A stretch of 30,702 bases of DNA from JAJZOM01 sp046703545 (GTDB taxonomy: Archaea; Thermoplasmatota; Thermoplasmata; Thermoplasmatales; Thermoplasmataceae): NCBI GenBank assembly GCA_046703545.1, contig JBJKSX010000004.1:1-30702 (forward strand), written 5' to 3'. This document shows positions 20,504 to 29,003 of the stretch, in pieces. Positions within the stretch are counted from its first letter, which is position 1. Every line of letters starts with the position of its first letter. The notes beneath the pieces were generated by a model. That model made no database searches and had not been told where the DNA came from. It saw only the letters and a program-made list of their open reading frames with translations. Position numbers and translations under genes: made by a program.

Positions 20504-20769
20504 AACGATACGTCAAGCTTCCCGGTTTTTATCTCTTCCACGACTTTCTTGGCCTTTTCCTCAACCTGCTCCTTTGTGAGGCCGCATTCGTGGAGTTCCA
20601 TGTAAATTTCGAACATCTCGTCATCCTGTGTGGGATTTTCGACCTTGCCCACAAACACTCTGGTGAACCCGCAGGTTCTGTCTGCGTCAAAGTTCATTCT
20701 GTAGCTTGTGTCAACTGTCACGTCTTTCTCTTCAATGTATATTCTTTTAGAATAGTAATCGTCTTCCAT
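20500..20769 (-). CDS. small acidic protein of unknown function downstream of purL
   Basis: An 89-residue soluble, acidic protein that I do not recognise. Residues 8-45 look beta-rich (KRIYIEEKDVTVDTSYRMNF, CGFTRVFVGKVENP), residues 50-89 helical (EMFEIYMELHECGL, TKEQVEEKAKKVVEEI). Two cysteines, Cys33 and Cys62, lie far apart. It follows purL by 28 bases with GGTG about nine bases before the ATG, so it is probably the last gene of the purS-purL operon. A link to purine synthesis is possible by position only. It overlaps the riboflavin kinase stop by four bases on the opposite strand. Confidence 0.65.
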   Translation of the reverse strand: MEDDYYSKRIYIEEKDVTVDTSYRMNFDADRTCGFTRVFVGKVENPTQDDEMFEIYMELHECGLTKEQVEEKAKKVVEEIKTGKLDVSF

Positions 20770-20797
20770 TTTTATCTACACCATATAGCTGCAAGTC

Positions 20798-23113
20798 TCA
20801 TATGTACCTGTCAAGCCCTCTGGACCAGGGGTCCTTGAATTCCTCTACATTACCCCTTAGTACTTCCACGTTTCTGTCCATTATGACTACTTCATTTGAA
20901 ACTGTCTTTCCTATCTCGGTTACCGCAACTTCCTGGAAAGTGCTCAGGAACTGGTCCCTGTTTTCTGGGGGGACCTCAACTACGATCCTTTCGCCTCCTT
21001 CTCCAAATATTTTCTCAATGGTCCGGGCATCCGATATGCCTGACAGGTCAACATCGAACCCTATGTTGAAGCCGAAAGACATCTCCAGAAGCGTCTGTAT
21101 TAGCCCACCTGACGAAACGTCGTGGCCAGACACAATCAGCCTCTCATTCACAGCTTTGAGGTATTTTGGCGTCAAGGAGGACAATTCATCCATGTCAAAC
21201 CACGGGACGGTGCCGCTTTCTATCTTTCTGAATTTAAGGTACTGGCTGCCACCGAGATTTGACGATTCCCTCCCTATGACAAAGATATGGTTTCCAGCAG
21301 TCTTGAAGTCAGCGCTCACAGCCTTGCTGACATCATCCATGGCTCCAACCATCATTATGTTTGGAACCGGCTTGATATTGGTGCCCGAGTACTGGTTGTA
21401 AAGGCTTACATTCCCTGCAACAACCGGAAGTTTCAGTTTCTGGCAGAACTCTGACATTGATTGTGTAATCTGTATCAGCTGCCCCATCACTTTTGGCTCC
21501 TCCGGATTTCCCAGATTCAGGCAATCAACAACTGAAGAAGGCATTGCACCGGTTACCAGCACATTGAGGTAAGCCTCGGTCATTGTCCCGAAAGTCCCCG
21601 CCATTGGGTCAACAGCAACCATGTCGTATCTTGAGCCAGCCGTAATTGCGAGCCCTTTCTGTGAGTTTTCAAGCGGCTTTATCACAGAAGCGTCAGAATG
21701 GGTTTCTGCATTTGGAGCTCCAGTGAGGGGCCTTATCACCGTATCCCCTCTGACCGTGTGGTCATACTGCCTTGTGACATTCATCCGGGAGCAGTTTGCA
21801 GGGTCCGCGAGAAATTCCTTCAGAAATGATTTCAGTTCGAAATCCTCCGGCGGTATCACATAATCAAGCATCTTTCTTTTCGGGATCTCGTAGGACCTGC
21901 AATAAATAGGCCCGGATGTGAGGAAATTAAGGTCCAGGTCAAGCACCTCCTCGCTTTCATATTTCAGCACAAGGTGGTTACCCTCCACCACTTCACCGAT
22001 GGTGGAATATTCAAGGTTCCAGTCGTCGAAAATCTTCGATATGGGCTCAAGGTTCTCTGGAGATATTGCAAGCAGCATTCTTTCCTGGCTCTCACTGATC
22101 CAGATCTCCCAAGCTTTCATGTTCTCCTCCTTAAGAAGCACCTGGTCCAGCTGGACAACTGCAGAAACTCCGCCGGCAAGGCATAATTCGCCCACTGAGC
22201 TTGAAAGCCCGCCTCCGCCAAGGTCCTTCATTCCATCTATGAGTCTCTCGTCATTAGCTTCAAGGACCGCGTGTATGAGGGGTTCCTTTATAATTGGATT
22301 GCCAAGCTGGACAACGGACTTGTTCTCACTGCTTTCCTCCCTCAGGACTGCAGATGCAAACGTGACGCCGTGAATGCCGTCCCGGCCTGTCCTCCCACCA
22401 ACTAGAAGGAGCAGGTCACCCACCTTCGAAATAAGGCTGCGGACAATCTTGTCCTTCCTGACCACGCCAACACAACCAGCGTTGACAAGCGGCGAATGGT
22501 TGAAACAGGAGTCAAAATCGACCGAGCCCGCGACATTTGGTATGCCAACCTTGTTGCCATAATCCCTGATCCCCCCAACAACATTGTTGAGGATGAAACG
22601 GGGATGAAGGCTCTTCTCCTCCCACTTCTTTATCCCAACATCCCCGAAGTAAATAGAATCAAGAACTGCCACAGGCTGTGCCCCCATGCAGAGTATGTCT
22701 CTCAGGATGCCGCCAACTCCGGTGGCTGCCCCGCCATAAGGCTCCAGGGCACTTGGATGGTTGTGGCTTTCCATTTTCACCACATACGCGTAATCATCAT
22801 CAAAAGACACCACGCCAGCATCGTCCTCCATCGCGAGGAGCGCTTCCCCCTTGTCAAGTCCGGAAAAGTACTTCTTGAGATAGAATTTAGAGGATTTGTA
22901 GCAGCAGTGTTCACTCCAGGCCTGGGCCATTGCCTGCATTTCAACATCAGTGGGATTTCTTCCCAGCTCGGTGAAGTAATTTTTCAGCATGGACATCTCC
23001 TCTGTGCTGAGGCCCAGCGCCATGGATGATGAAATTTCAGAAAGCCTGGAGTTGCCTGCCCCTTTCAAGTCAATTATTTCAGAGAACCTGTTGGAAGACT
23101 TCTTGCCTGACAT
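20798..23113 (-). CDS. purL: phosphoribosylformylglycinamidine synthase subunit PurL
   Basis: The 771-residue small-type PurL converts FGAR to FGAM in step 4 of purine synthesis using ATP and ammonia delivered by PurQ, with PurS bridging the two. The N-terminal catalytic-His segment is AQAWSEHCCYKSSKFYL. It then has MESHNHPSALEPYGGAATGVGG, GGRTGRDGIHGVTFAS, MKDLGGGGLSSSVGE and, in the second half, the repeated elements AGNVSLYNQYSG and VSGHDVSSGGLIQTLLEM. It is slightly longer than the usual 720-740, mainly from an N-terminal lead of some 35 residues. It starts three bases after the purS stop. purQ is not in the window. Confidence 0.97.
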   Translation of the reverse strand: MSGKKSSNRFSEIIDLKGAGNSRLSEISSSMALGLSTEEMSMLKNYFTELGRNPTDVEMQAMAQAWSEHCCYKSSKFYLKKYFSGLDKGEALLAMEDDAGVVSFDDDYAYVVKMESHNHPSALEPYGGAATGVGGILRDILCMGAQPVAVLDSIYFGDVGIKKWEEKSLHPRFILNNVVGGIRDYGNKVGIPNVAGSVDFDSCFNHSPLVNAGCVGVVRKDKIVRSLISKVGDLLLLVGGRTGRDGIHGVTFASAVLREESSENKSVVQLGNPIIKEPLIHAVLEANDERLIDGMKDLGGGGLSSSVGELCLAGGVSAVVQLDQVLLKEENMKAWEIWISESQERMLLAISPENLEPISKIFDDWNLEYSTIGEVVEGNHLVLKYESEEVLDLDLNFLTSGPIYCRSYEIPKRKMLDYVIPPEDFELKSFLKEFLADPANCSRMNVTRQYDHTVRGDTVIRPLTGAPNAETHSDASVIKPLENSQKGLAITAGSRYDMVAVDPMAGTFGTMTEAYLNVLVTGAMPSSVVDCLNLGNPEEPKVMGQLIQITQSMSEFCQKLKLPVVAGNVSLYNQYSGTNIKPVPNIMMVGAMDDVSKAVSADFKTAGNHIFVIGRESSNLGGSQYLKFRKIESGTVPWFDMDELSSLTPKYLKAVNERLIVSGHDVSSGGLIQTLLEMSFGFNIGFDVDLSGISDARTIEKIFGEGGERIVVEVPPENRDQFLSTFQEVAVTEIGKTVSNEVVIMDRNVEVLRGNVEEFKDPWSRGLDRYI

Positions 23114-23116
23114 TTC

Positions 23117-23353
23117 TCATTCCTTGATTTTGAATGACTGGATAACCGGGTTCGCCAGCAGCTTTTCGGAAATTTCCCTGACAGTCTTTTCAGGATCAGC
23201 GGCGTTTTCGTCAAACTCGAACTCATAGGTCTTAGAGGTCTTCACACTCTTGATTCCTTCGTAACCCAGCAGCTTGAGGTTCTTCTGAATAGTAAGAGCC
23301 TCTGGGTCTTCAACCCCGGGGTGGAATTTTATTTCAACACTGATCCTTGCCAT
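23117..23353 (-). CDS. purS: phosphoribosylformylglycinamidine synthase subunit PurS
   Basis: A 78-residue alpha/beta subunit that brings PurL and PurQ together. It has the family pattern ISVEIKFHPGVEDPEALTIQKNLKLLGY (opening) and a C-terminal KLLANPVIQSFKI. It is full length. It leads the purS-purL unit: the TATA tract at 23375-23382 is about 26 bases before the ATG, so the mRNA is leaderless. That promoter overlaps the stop codon region of the upstream GGGP synthase gene on the same strand. Confidence 0.95.
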   Translation of the reverse strand: MARISVEIKFHPGVEDPEALTIQKNLKLLGYEGIKSVKTSKTYEFEFDENAADPEKTVREISEKLLANPVIQSFKIKE

Positions 23354-23374
23354 GTGATTCGTAAGTTCGGCTCA

Positions 23375-23382
23375 AAATTAAA
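23375..23382 (-). promoter_or_regulatory. purS-purL promoter overlapping the end of the GGGP synthase gene
   Basis: On the reverse strand this reads TTTTAATT, centred about 26 bases before the purS ATG. The GGGP synthase stop codon lies at 23378-23380, so the promoter is placed in the last bases of that gene. Confidence 0.5.
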
Positions 23383-24136
23383 ATCTGTTGTTTTGCGGGA
23401 CATTCTTCACGGCTTGAATTATCGGCTTGAGTGCATCCAGTACCCTCTCAGTTTTTTCCACGATGGTTCCGGTGACCACTATATCCGCACCCGCAGAAGC
23501 AATCTCGGCTGCTTTACCGGGGCTTCTTATGCCTCCACCTACGATCAGGGGAACTTCCGCCACTTCGCTCACAGCCCTGACTACCTTTGGGTCAATGGTT
23601 TCTGGCGATCCGCTTCCTGCTTCAAGGTAGATGAGCTTCATTCCCATCATCTGGGCTGCCAGTGCATATGAAACAGCCGGTTCAGGATTCCTGTTGTCTA
23701 TGAGATCTGCCTCACCGACCTTGCCAACAGTCATTCCCGGCCTGAAGACGAGGTAACCCATTGGGATTGTTTCAACTCCCATCTTCTTTAGGAAGGGCGC
23801 AGCCTTGACCTGGTGGCCTATTATAAAATCAGGGTTACGAGAGTTGAGAAGGCTCATGAAATAGATTGCGTCCGCATGCTTGCTGACCTGGGAGGACGAT
23901 CCTGGAAAAATGATGACAGGTATCTTTGTCCTATTCTTTATGCTCTTGATGGTCTCATCCATGACTTCCATGTCAATGGAAGTGGAGCCTCCGATCATGA
24001 AGAAGTCGGTGCCAGCCTTTTCAGCTTCAACTGCAATCTCAGTGGACCTTCCTGTGTCCTGGCTGGCTGGATCTATAAGTGTCATGTGGACCTTTGATTT
24101 TTGTGTGGCCTCCTTCAACTGGTTGTATATGTTCAT
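23378..24136 (-). CDS. geranylgeranylglyceryl phosphate synthase
   Basis: A 252-residue TIM-barrel prenyltransferase that joins geranylgeranyl diphosphate to sn-glycerol-1-phosphate, the first ether bond of archaeal lipids. It shows HMTLIDPAS with the metal-binding Asp22 (18-25), FFMIGGSTSID, VIIFPGSSSQVSKHADA, YLEAGSG (170-176), GGGIRSP (200-206) and the phosphate-binding VTGTIVE. Length fits the family. Its ATG overlaps the UbiA stop by four bases (ATGA), so the two consecutive lipid enzymes are made from one message. No symbol is used consistently across archaea for this gene. Confidence 0.96.
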   Translation of the reverse strand: MNIYNQLKEATQKSKVHMTLIDPASQDTGRSTEIAVEAEKAGTDFFMIGGSTSIDMEVMDETIKSIKNRTKIPVIIFPGSSSQVSKHADAIYFMSLLNSRNPDFIIGHQVKAAPFLKKMGVETIPMGYLVFRPGMTVGKVGEADLIDNRNPEPAVSYALAAQMMGMKLIYLEAGSGSPETIDPKVVRAVSEVAEVPLIVGGGIRSPGKAAEIASAGADIVVTGTIVEKTERVLDALKPIIQAVKNVPQNNRF

Positions 24137-24951
24137 ATGATTCCTCCAACGGCAAATGAGAGCAGTCCGATTATCATCGCAAATTTGGATATCTGCTGAC
24201 TGAATCCGGGATTTCTTATTATAGTAATGGCTGAAAGGACAAACATAGCATCAGCTACAGCCACTATGAAGAGGTAATAGAGGTGAAAAATTCCAAAGTA
24301 ATATGGCAGGTATGAAAAGGATACTGCCACGAGCACAGATACAACTGCAACGGCAGAGGCACCCTTGACACCTATGCTCTTGGGAAGCGTTTTCCTGTCC
24401 ACGTCTCCCTCCACGTCCTGGATATCCTTTATAATCTCCCTTGAGAGGTTTGCCAGGGTCGCCATGACGAACAGTATAAGCATCTTGTTGACAACGTCAA
24501 CCGCGATACCGCCAAATACAAAGATAAGGCCCACAAGAATGCTGATCATTGCATTCCCGGGGAATCCCATCTTCTTGGTCCTGAATTCATAAAGCCCAAG
24601 AAATGCCTCAGCCAGAAGCACAACCACCAGTGCCGTTATGGATATCAGGACAGCCGAAATTACTATTGCCACAATGAAGAATGCCAGGAAGGCGGTTCTT
24701 GCAGCTCCCCTGGAAATGGCTCCTGTAACAAGTGGCCTGTCAGGATGGTTGATCCGGTCGGTTTCCACATCAACATAATCATTTATGACATTACCTCCTG
24801 CAGTCACAAAGAACACAGCTGCTGAAGCTGCAATCACAGCATATGCGTGGCTTGGAAGGGAAAACCCCACCCCAATGAACCCTGATATTATGGTGGCCAC
24901 TATGCCCATCACTCCATTGATCGGCCTGACTATTCTCAACCAGGAATTCAT
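24133..24951 (-). CDS. digeranylgeranylglyceryl phosphate synthase (UbiA prenyltransferase)
   Basis: A 272-residue membrane prenyltransferase that adds the second geranylgeranyl chain to GGGP. The two Asp-rich motifs that bind the diphosphate through magnesium are NDYVDVETDRINHPDRPL (57-74) and DIQDVEGDVDRKTLPKSIG (near 180); eight or nine hydrophobic helices fill the rest. The ATG at 24951 is chosen because a clear TATA box (24978-24987) lies about 32 bases upstream. The longer reading frame starting at TTG 24972 would begin only some 10 bases from that box and is unlikely. It is the first gene of a two-gene lipid operon with GGGP synthase. Confidence 0.94.
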   Translation of the reverse strand: MNSWLRIVRPINGVMGIVATIISGFIGVGFSLPSHAYAVIAASAAVFFVTAGGNVINDYVDVETDRINHPDRPLVTGAISRGAARTAFLAFFIVAIVISAVLISITALVVVLLAEAFLGLYEFRTKKMGFPGNAMISILVGLIFVFGGIAVDVVNKMLILFVMATLANLSREIIKDIQDVEGDVDRKTLPKSIGVKGASAVAVVSVLVAVSFSYLPYYFGIFHLYYLFIVAVADAMFVLSAITIIRNPGFSQQISKFAMIIGLLSFAVGGII

Positions 24952-24977
24952 TTTCGAACCGAGAAAATACAAACAGT

Positions 24978-24987
24978 TATTATATTT
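24978..24987 (-). promoter_or_regulatory. promoter of the UbiA-GGGP synthase operon
   Basis: On the reverse strand this reads AAATATAATA, a strong TATA box centred about 31 bases before the ATG at 24951. It decides the start codon against the upstream TTG. Confidence 0.55.
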
Positions 24988-25017
24988 GCGAATAACTGGA
25001 TTTCCATTCTTGCAGAT

Positions 25018-26079
25018 TCACGGCTTGGAGATCCTGTCAAACAGTTTTTCAAAGTCTTCTCCGCTGACGGCTGCTTTAATCCCAGTGGGTGAAAAATGGG
25101 TCCTGTATGCCGGGGTATTGTGAACCGATTCTATCTCATGCATTGCATCTGAGATTGGTGGGAGGCTGCGGCCGAGTTTTCTCGCAAAGTCTGTCATTTC
25201 GTAGAAATAGAATTGTGTATCTTCATTGCGGATGGATTCAATGAAATTATATGTCGCAGGATCAATGCTCTCCATCCTGCCCCTCTTCAATGAATTCATG
25301 ATGCTGTTGTCCTGGAGCTTTCCTTTCCAGATCGGGCCCTCTGTGAATTTTTCATAGATTGGCGACAGGTTCTCATTCTTATTTATATCTCCCACATTCT
25401 GGAGCGCCCTGTCCGCAACGCCAGAACCATGCTTCACCTTTACAACCAAACGGTAGTAATGCGACTTCCAGAAGGATATCAACGGTGTGATGGCCTTGTC
25501 CATTGCTGCAGCCCTCAGCACAACATATGCAATGAGTAGCCTAAGTCCAGATTCGTGCTTCATCATGTCCGTCTTGATGAATGCGTTGTACCTTCTCCGC
25601 GTCTTTGAGGGGGCGGACCCGGTGAGGGCAGAAAGGTCTGTGGCAGTAAGGCCGAGGTACCCATTGTTCTTCACATGGGTAAGTGCCACGTCAAGGAAGG
25701 GAACAATAGATCCGTAAGGGTCTATATCTATGAAGTCGAACAAATTCCGGGAAACAACCGATTCAAATGGTTCATTCAACACCTCCGGGTTTACATTGTT
25801 TCTCTTCACATTCTCCCTTATGATTTCAACCGATCTTGTGTTGATGTCTGATATGACGGCCTCAGCCTCAGTTTCCATTGAGACTCGTATGCCCCTGATC
25901 CCTGAACCACCAAAACCGTCAAGGTACCTGCGGGGGTTCAGCTCATTCAGAAGAAGAATTGTAATGTCCCTGTTCAGGACCTGCTGTGGATTATAAAAAC
26001 CGGCCTTCCTTGTTCCAGGTCCCTTTTCCTTCCCAAAATCAGGAAGCTCTATGGTTGAAAGTCCCTCTTCCAGGATCAC
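25018..26079 (-). CDS. trm1: tRNA (guanine(26)-N2)-dimethyltransferase
   Basis: A 353-residue archaeal Trm1 that methylates G26 of tRNA with S-adenosylmethionine. The substrate motif is AGFYNPQQVLNRDI (26-39). The SAM-binding loop is DGFGGSGIRG (54-63), motif IV is DIDPYGS (118-124), and GYLGLTATDLSALTG follows. The C-terminal Trm1-specific domain ends GIKAAVSGEDFEKLF. It is full length, slightly shorter than the usual 370-380. It starts at GTG, touching the TAA stop of the preceding NTPase gene, with an AAGGGG ribosome site just inside that gene, so it is translated from a shared message. Confidence 0.95.
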   Translation of the reverse strand: MILEEGLSTIELPDFGKEKGPGTRKAGFYNPQQVLNRDITILLLNELNPRRYLDGFGGSGIRGIRVSMETEAEAVISDINTRSVEIIRENVKRNNVNPEVLNEPFESVVSRNLFDFIDIDPYGSIVPFLDVALTHVKNNGYLGLTATDLSALTGSAPSKTRRRYNAFIKTDMMKHESGLRLLIAYVVLRAAAMDKAITPLISFWKSHYYRLVVKVKHGSGVADRALQNVGDINKNENLSPIYEKFTEGPIWKGKLQDNSIMNSLKRGRMESIDPATYNFIESIRNEDTQFYFYEMTDFARKLGRSLPPISDAMHEIESVHNTPAYRTHFSPTGIKAAVSGEDFEKLFDRISKP

Positions 26080-26622
26080 TTATGCCCCTTCTTCTCCCCT
26101 GAGCACCATGAGCACCCTGAATGGAAGGATGCTCCTGTTAATGGGGGTAATGTCGAAGACCCTTATTCCCTCAAGGCTCCTTATCTCCTGGAGGACAGGG
26201 TTCCTGGATTTCTTGTGGAGAGTTACAATAAGGGGTTTTTCAGATTTGAGTGTGGTTTCAATCTCAGACTGGATTGCCTTGGTGGTGTTTTCCAGTTTCC
26301 CAACTTCATCAATGACTATCACATCAGAGGTGTCCCTGGCTTTCTGGAGACTGGGTATGAGTATTTCCTCCAGAAGTCTGGTGTCAACCCCCAGCTTGTC
26401 AATCTTCACTCTTGAAGCAATGCTGCTCTGAGCGAATGTAATTTTCTTCTTCGTGCTTATGTCAAACAGAGAGTATCCTGTGAGTTTTCCCTGCTCCTTC
26501 ACCTCGGATACAAGAACGCCCTGAACGATTGTGCCGTCCTTTTCAAGCATTTCTATGATCTTCCTGAGTGCTTCGGCCTTTATGGACCCCACGGGGCCTG
26601 TTATTCCAATCTTAACTGCCAT
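26080..26622 (-). CDS. THEP1-family nucleoside-triphosphatase with degenerate P-loop
   Basis: A 180-residue member of the THEP1/DUF265 NTPase family. It has an N-terminal strand-loop KIGITGPVGSIKAEAL, the middle GVLVSEVKEQGKLTGYSLFDI and the Walker B VIVIDEVGKLE with Asp105-Glu106, then a C-terminal KPLIVTLHKKSRNPVL. The family normally has a P-loop of the form GPPGVGKTT. Here it reads G-P-V-G-S-I-K-A (9-16): the glycine before the lysine is Ile and the following Ser/Thr is Ala, while Lys15 is kept. Phosphate and magnesium binding should be weakened or changed. It lies between mptD and trm1, ten bases after mptD, and is probably cotranscribed with both. Confidence 0.87.
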   Translation of the reverse strand: MAVKIGITGPVGSIKAEALRKIIEMLEKDGTIVQGVLVSEVKEQGKLTGYSLFDISTKKKITFAQSSIASRVKIDKLGVDTRLLEEILIPSLQKARDTSDVIVIDEVGKLENTTKAIQSEIETTLKSEKPLIVTLHKKSRNPVLQEIRSLEGIRVFDITPINRSILPFRVLMVLRGEEGA

Positions 26623-26631
26623 TTGTTGCTT

Positions 26632-26994
26632 CTACTCCTCAATGTACATGAGCGGATAGTCCATTTCAGGAACGTACCTCAATTTGGCTGTGACATCTTC
26701 TGAACCGTATCTTATCTTGATGGTCACATCAAGAAGGTCGCCAGTCAGAGTTATATACTTGTAAACCCCCTGCTTCTTTGAAATCATGTCTTTGTCAATG
26801 CGGACCGTTGCATCTTCAACGAATGGCTGCACTTTCGCGCTCTCGCTGATTGCCTTTTCCATGGAATCTACGTTGCTCAGGTTGAGCGGAGAGCCGACGT
26901 ACTGATGATAAACTGTGCCCAGCTTTATTCCAGCTTCAAATATGGCTCTCTCCCTGTCTGAACAATTAAAGTACTTGTTGGCGGGGTCTTGCAT
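26632..26994 (-). CDS. mptD: archaeal dihydroneopterin aldolase (MptD, DUF381)
   Basis: A 120-residue protein of the archaeal MptD family, which cleaves 7,8-dihydroneopterin to 6-hydroxymethyl-dihydropterin and glycolaldehyde on the way to tetrahydromethanopterin or folate-type cofactors. It shows KYFNCSDRERAIFEAGIKLG, TVYHQYVGSPLN, PFVEDATVRIDKD, YITLTGDLLDVTIKIRYG and the ending LRYVPEMDYPLMYIEE. The ATG at 26994 has a GGAG ribosome site five bases upstream and gives the family length of about 120. ATG 27006 would add four residues, and the frame runs open further back without homology. A TATA-like GTTAATTTTAG (reverse strand, about 27038-27048) fits a short leader. It probably leads mptD-THEP1-trm1. 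Confidence 0.85.
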   Translation of the reverse strand: MQDPANKYFNCSDRERAIFEAGIKLGTVYHQYVGSPLNLSNVDSMEKAISESAKVQPFVEDATVRIDKDMISKKQGVYKYITLTGDLLDVTIKIRYGSEDVTAKLRYVPEMDYPLMYIEE

Positions 26995-27112
26995 GGGTTC
27001 TCCCATATTACATGAACAGTGATAAACATTTTCACGCCTAAAATTAACACTTCGGGAATCTGCAGGCAAAATCCAGAAAAGAAATGGGTGGGCCATTAAC
27101 CCACTATGTGGC

Positions 27113-27886
27113 TTATATCCCCATCTTTATCATGCGGTACATCTGCCTGGCAAGCAGGAAGAGAACTGCAGTAACTACGGTGACGACGCCCAGCTGAAAC
27201 AGAGTGGTTGTATCCGGAACTCCAATCAACGCAGTCCTGACAACGTCAGTGACATATGTCAGTGGATTGCCCAGTGAAATGTACCTGACCACACTCTCGG
27301 ATGATGAACCTATGGGATAAAACGAGGAGCTTGCGAAATCAAGCACAAAGAACATCACGATTGATATGGTGTTGTAAGTCTGCATTGTTTTTGCAATTGA
27401 AGAAATTACAAGAAATACGGCAGAAAAGAGTATGGTGCCCAATATCAGTGCAGCCAGCGTGAGCAGGATGGATACAGGTGTGAGTATGAATCCCCCGGAA
27501 ACAGCAACAGAAAGGATCAGCATTATGAGGCTGCCTCCCAGGGTGAATATGATGGAAACAAACATGATTCCCATCAGGTAATCAGTTCTCTTGAAAGGAC
27601 CAACAAGTAGCTGCTCGAACATTCCCCAGCGCCTGTCGCTCCAGAGCATGCTTCCCCCTATGTTGCCTGCGGTGAGTGTCTGCATAGCCACAATGCCTGG
27701 CCCCAGAAAATGGGTGTAACTGATGCTCTGGTTGTTCACGGGAACACCAGGGATAAGTGACTGGAACATGGTTCCCAGTACAAGGAGATACATCGCAGGC
27801 AATCCGAGCATGAATACCATGGTGCCCGCATCCATATTCACCAGGACGTTCCTGTAGGTTAGCCTGATTGAGGCAGGAATCTTCAT
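27113..27886 (-). CDS. ABC-2 type transporter permease
   Basis: A 257-residue membrane subunit of a DrrAB/NodIJ-type exporter. It has six predicted hydrophobic helices (for example GTMVFMLGLPAMYLLVLGTM and FILTPVSILLTLAALILGTI) and the ABC-2 landmark FFVLDFASSSFYPIGSSSESVVRYISLGNPLTYVTDVVR near the C-terminus, close to the family pattern of a Pro before the last helix pair. Its ATG overlaps the ATPase stop by four bases. The substrate is unknown; family members export drugs, lipids or polysaccharide. Length is typical. Confidence 0.9.
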   Translation of the reverse strand: MKIPASIRLTYRNVLVNMDAGTMVFMLGLPAMYLLVLGTMFQSLIPGVPVNNQSISYTHFLGPGIVAMQTLTAGNIGGSMLWSDRRWGMFEQLLVGPFKRTDYLMGIMFVSIIFTLGGSLIMLILSVAVSGGFILTPVSILLTLAALILGTILFSAVFLVISSIAKTMQTYNTISIVMFFVLDFASSSFYPIGSSSESVVRYISLGNPLTYVTDVVRTALIGVPDTTTLFQLGVVTVVTAVLFLLARQMYRMIKMGI

Positions 27887-28839
27887 TCCGCGTTCACCAC
27901 CTCGATAAATACGTCATCAAGTGTCGCATCCCTGAGGTTGATGCTGTCTATTGTTCCCACGCTGGAGCGGGCGAGGCTCAGTATGTTCTCCAGGACTTTT
28001 GTGATGCCCTTGCCCACAATTTTCAGTGTCTTTCCCTCCAGGAAAGCATCCTTTGCGAGATCGGAATCTATGAGTTCTGATCTCAACCTGGAGATTAGGG
28101 ATTCTTCAGGGATCTGGGCGGATGTGATCTCTAGGGTCCTCAAACCGCCATACTTGTCCTTGAGTTCAGTGGAAGTTCCTTCAACCCTGATCTTGCCATG
28201 CGACATTATCGCTATCCGGTCGCAGATGTAATCCGCCTCTTCAAGGAAATGTGTCGTGAAGAGCACAGTCATTCCATTCTGTGCCCTCTTCCTGATGTTG
28301 TCCAGAATCCTCCTTCTCATTATGGGGTCCATTCCCACCGTCGGCTCATCGAGGAAAAGTATGTCCATATCATGAATCAGCTCCCTTGCAACCTGAAGCT
28401 TCTTCTTCTGGCCTCCGGACAGTTCAGATGCCCTTGTTTTCCTAACTTCAGTGAGCTCGAACAGATCAAGGAGCTCCTCGGTTCTGGCCTTTGCTTCCTC
28501 TCTGGGAATCTGCCACAAGGTGGCATAAATTTTCATGTTGGTTTCAACTGTGGCAAAGTCAAATGACTCCTCCTGCTGGACCACCCCAATATGTTTCTTG
28601 ATGTATACGGGGTTCTTTACGGGGCTTTGCCCAAGGACACTTATCTCGCCCGATGTAGGAGGTATAAGGGTGGTAAGAACCTTGATTGTGCTGCTCTTGC
28701 CGGCTCCATTCTTGCCTAGGAGTCCGTATATTTCTCCTTTCCTGACTGAAAAGGAAATGTCGTCAACGGCCATTTTCTTTCCATCATAGGTCTTGACCAG
28801 ATTGGACACTTCAATGGCGTTTTGCTGGGTTGAGGGCAT
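27883..28839 (-). CDS. ABC transporter ATP-binding protein (DrrA/NodI-like)
   Basis: A 318-residue ATPase for the adjacent ABC-2 permease. It shows Walker A GKNGAGKSST (42-51), a Q-loop in VVQQEES, signature LSGGQKKKLQVA (140-151), Walker B ILFLDEPT (160-167) and the switch His in LFTTHFLEEADY. The last 100 residues form the accessory domain usual in DrrA-type ATPases (TLEITSAQIPEESL onward to TLDDVFIEVVN). It leads a two-gene operon and has its own TATA box 24 bases upstream. Confidence 0.95.
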   Translation of the reverse strand: MPSTQQNAIEVSNLVKTYDGKKMAVDDISFSVRKGEIYGLLGKNGAGKSSTIKVLTTLIPPTSGEISVLGQSPVKNPVYIKKHIGVVQQEESFDFATVETNMKIYATLWQIPREEAKARTEELLDLFELTEVRKTRASELSGGQKKKLQVARELIHDMDILFLDEPTVGMDPIMRRRILDNIRKRAQNGMTVLFTTHFLEEADYICDRIAIMSHGKIRVEGTSTELKDKYGGLRTLEITSAQIPEESLISRLRSELIDSDLAKDAFLEGKTLKIVGKGITKVLENILSLARSSVGTIDSINLRDATLDDVFIEVVNAE

Positions 28840-28858
28840 CTATCCACATCATTAACAG

Positions 28859-28868
28859 CTATAAAAAG
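28859..28868 (-). promoter_or_regulatory. promoter of the ABC exporter operon
   Basis: On the reverse strand this reads CTTTTTATAG, centred about 24 bases before the ATG at 28839, as for a leaderless mRNA. Confidence 0.5.
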
Positions 28869-29003
28869 CCTTTATACGTAAGTCCGGGGACAAATTCGAA
28901 CTTGGGGAACACGCATTGTGAAAGTAATATACGGCAAACCTGAGCAAGGAATCAATATAACGATATGCTGATATACATCCGGATAATTAGCAACAACCAT
29001 ATC

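Noticed and set aside
24952..24972. TTG start extending UbiA by seven residues
   Set aside because: The TATA box is only about 10 bases from that TTG, so the transcript would start downstream of it.
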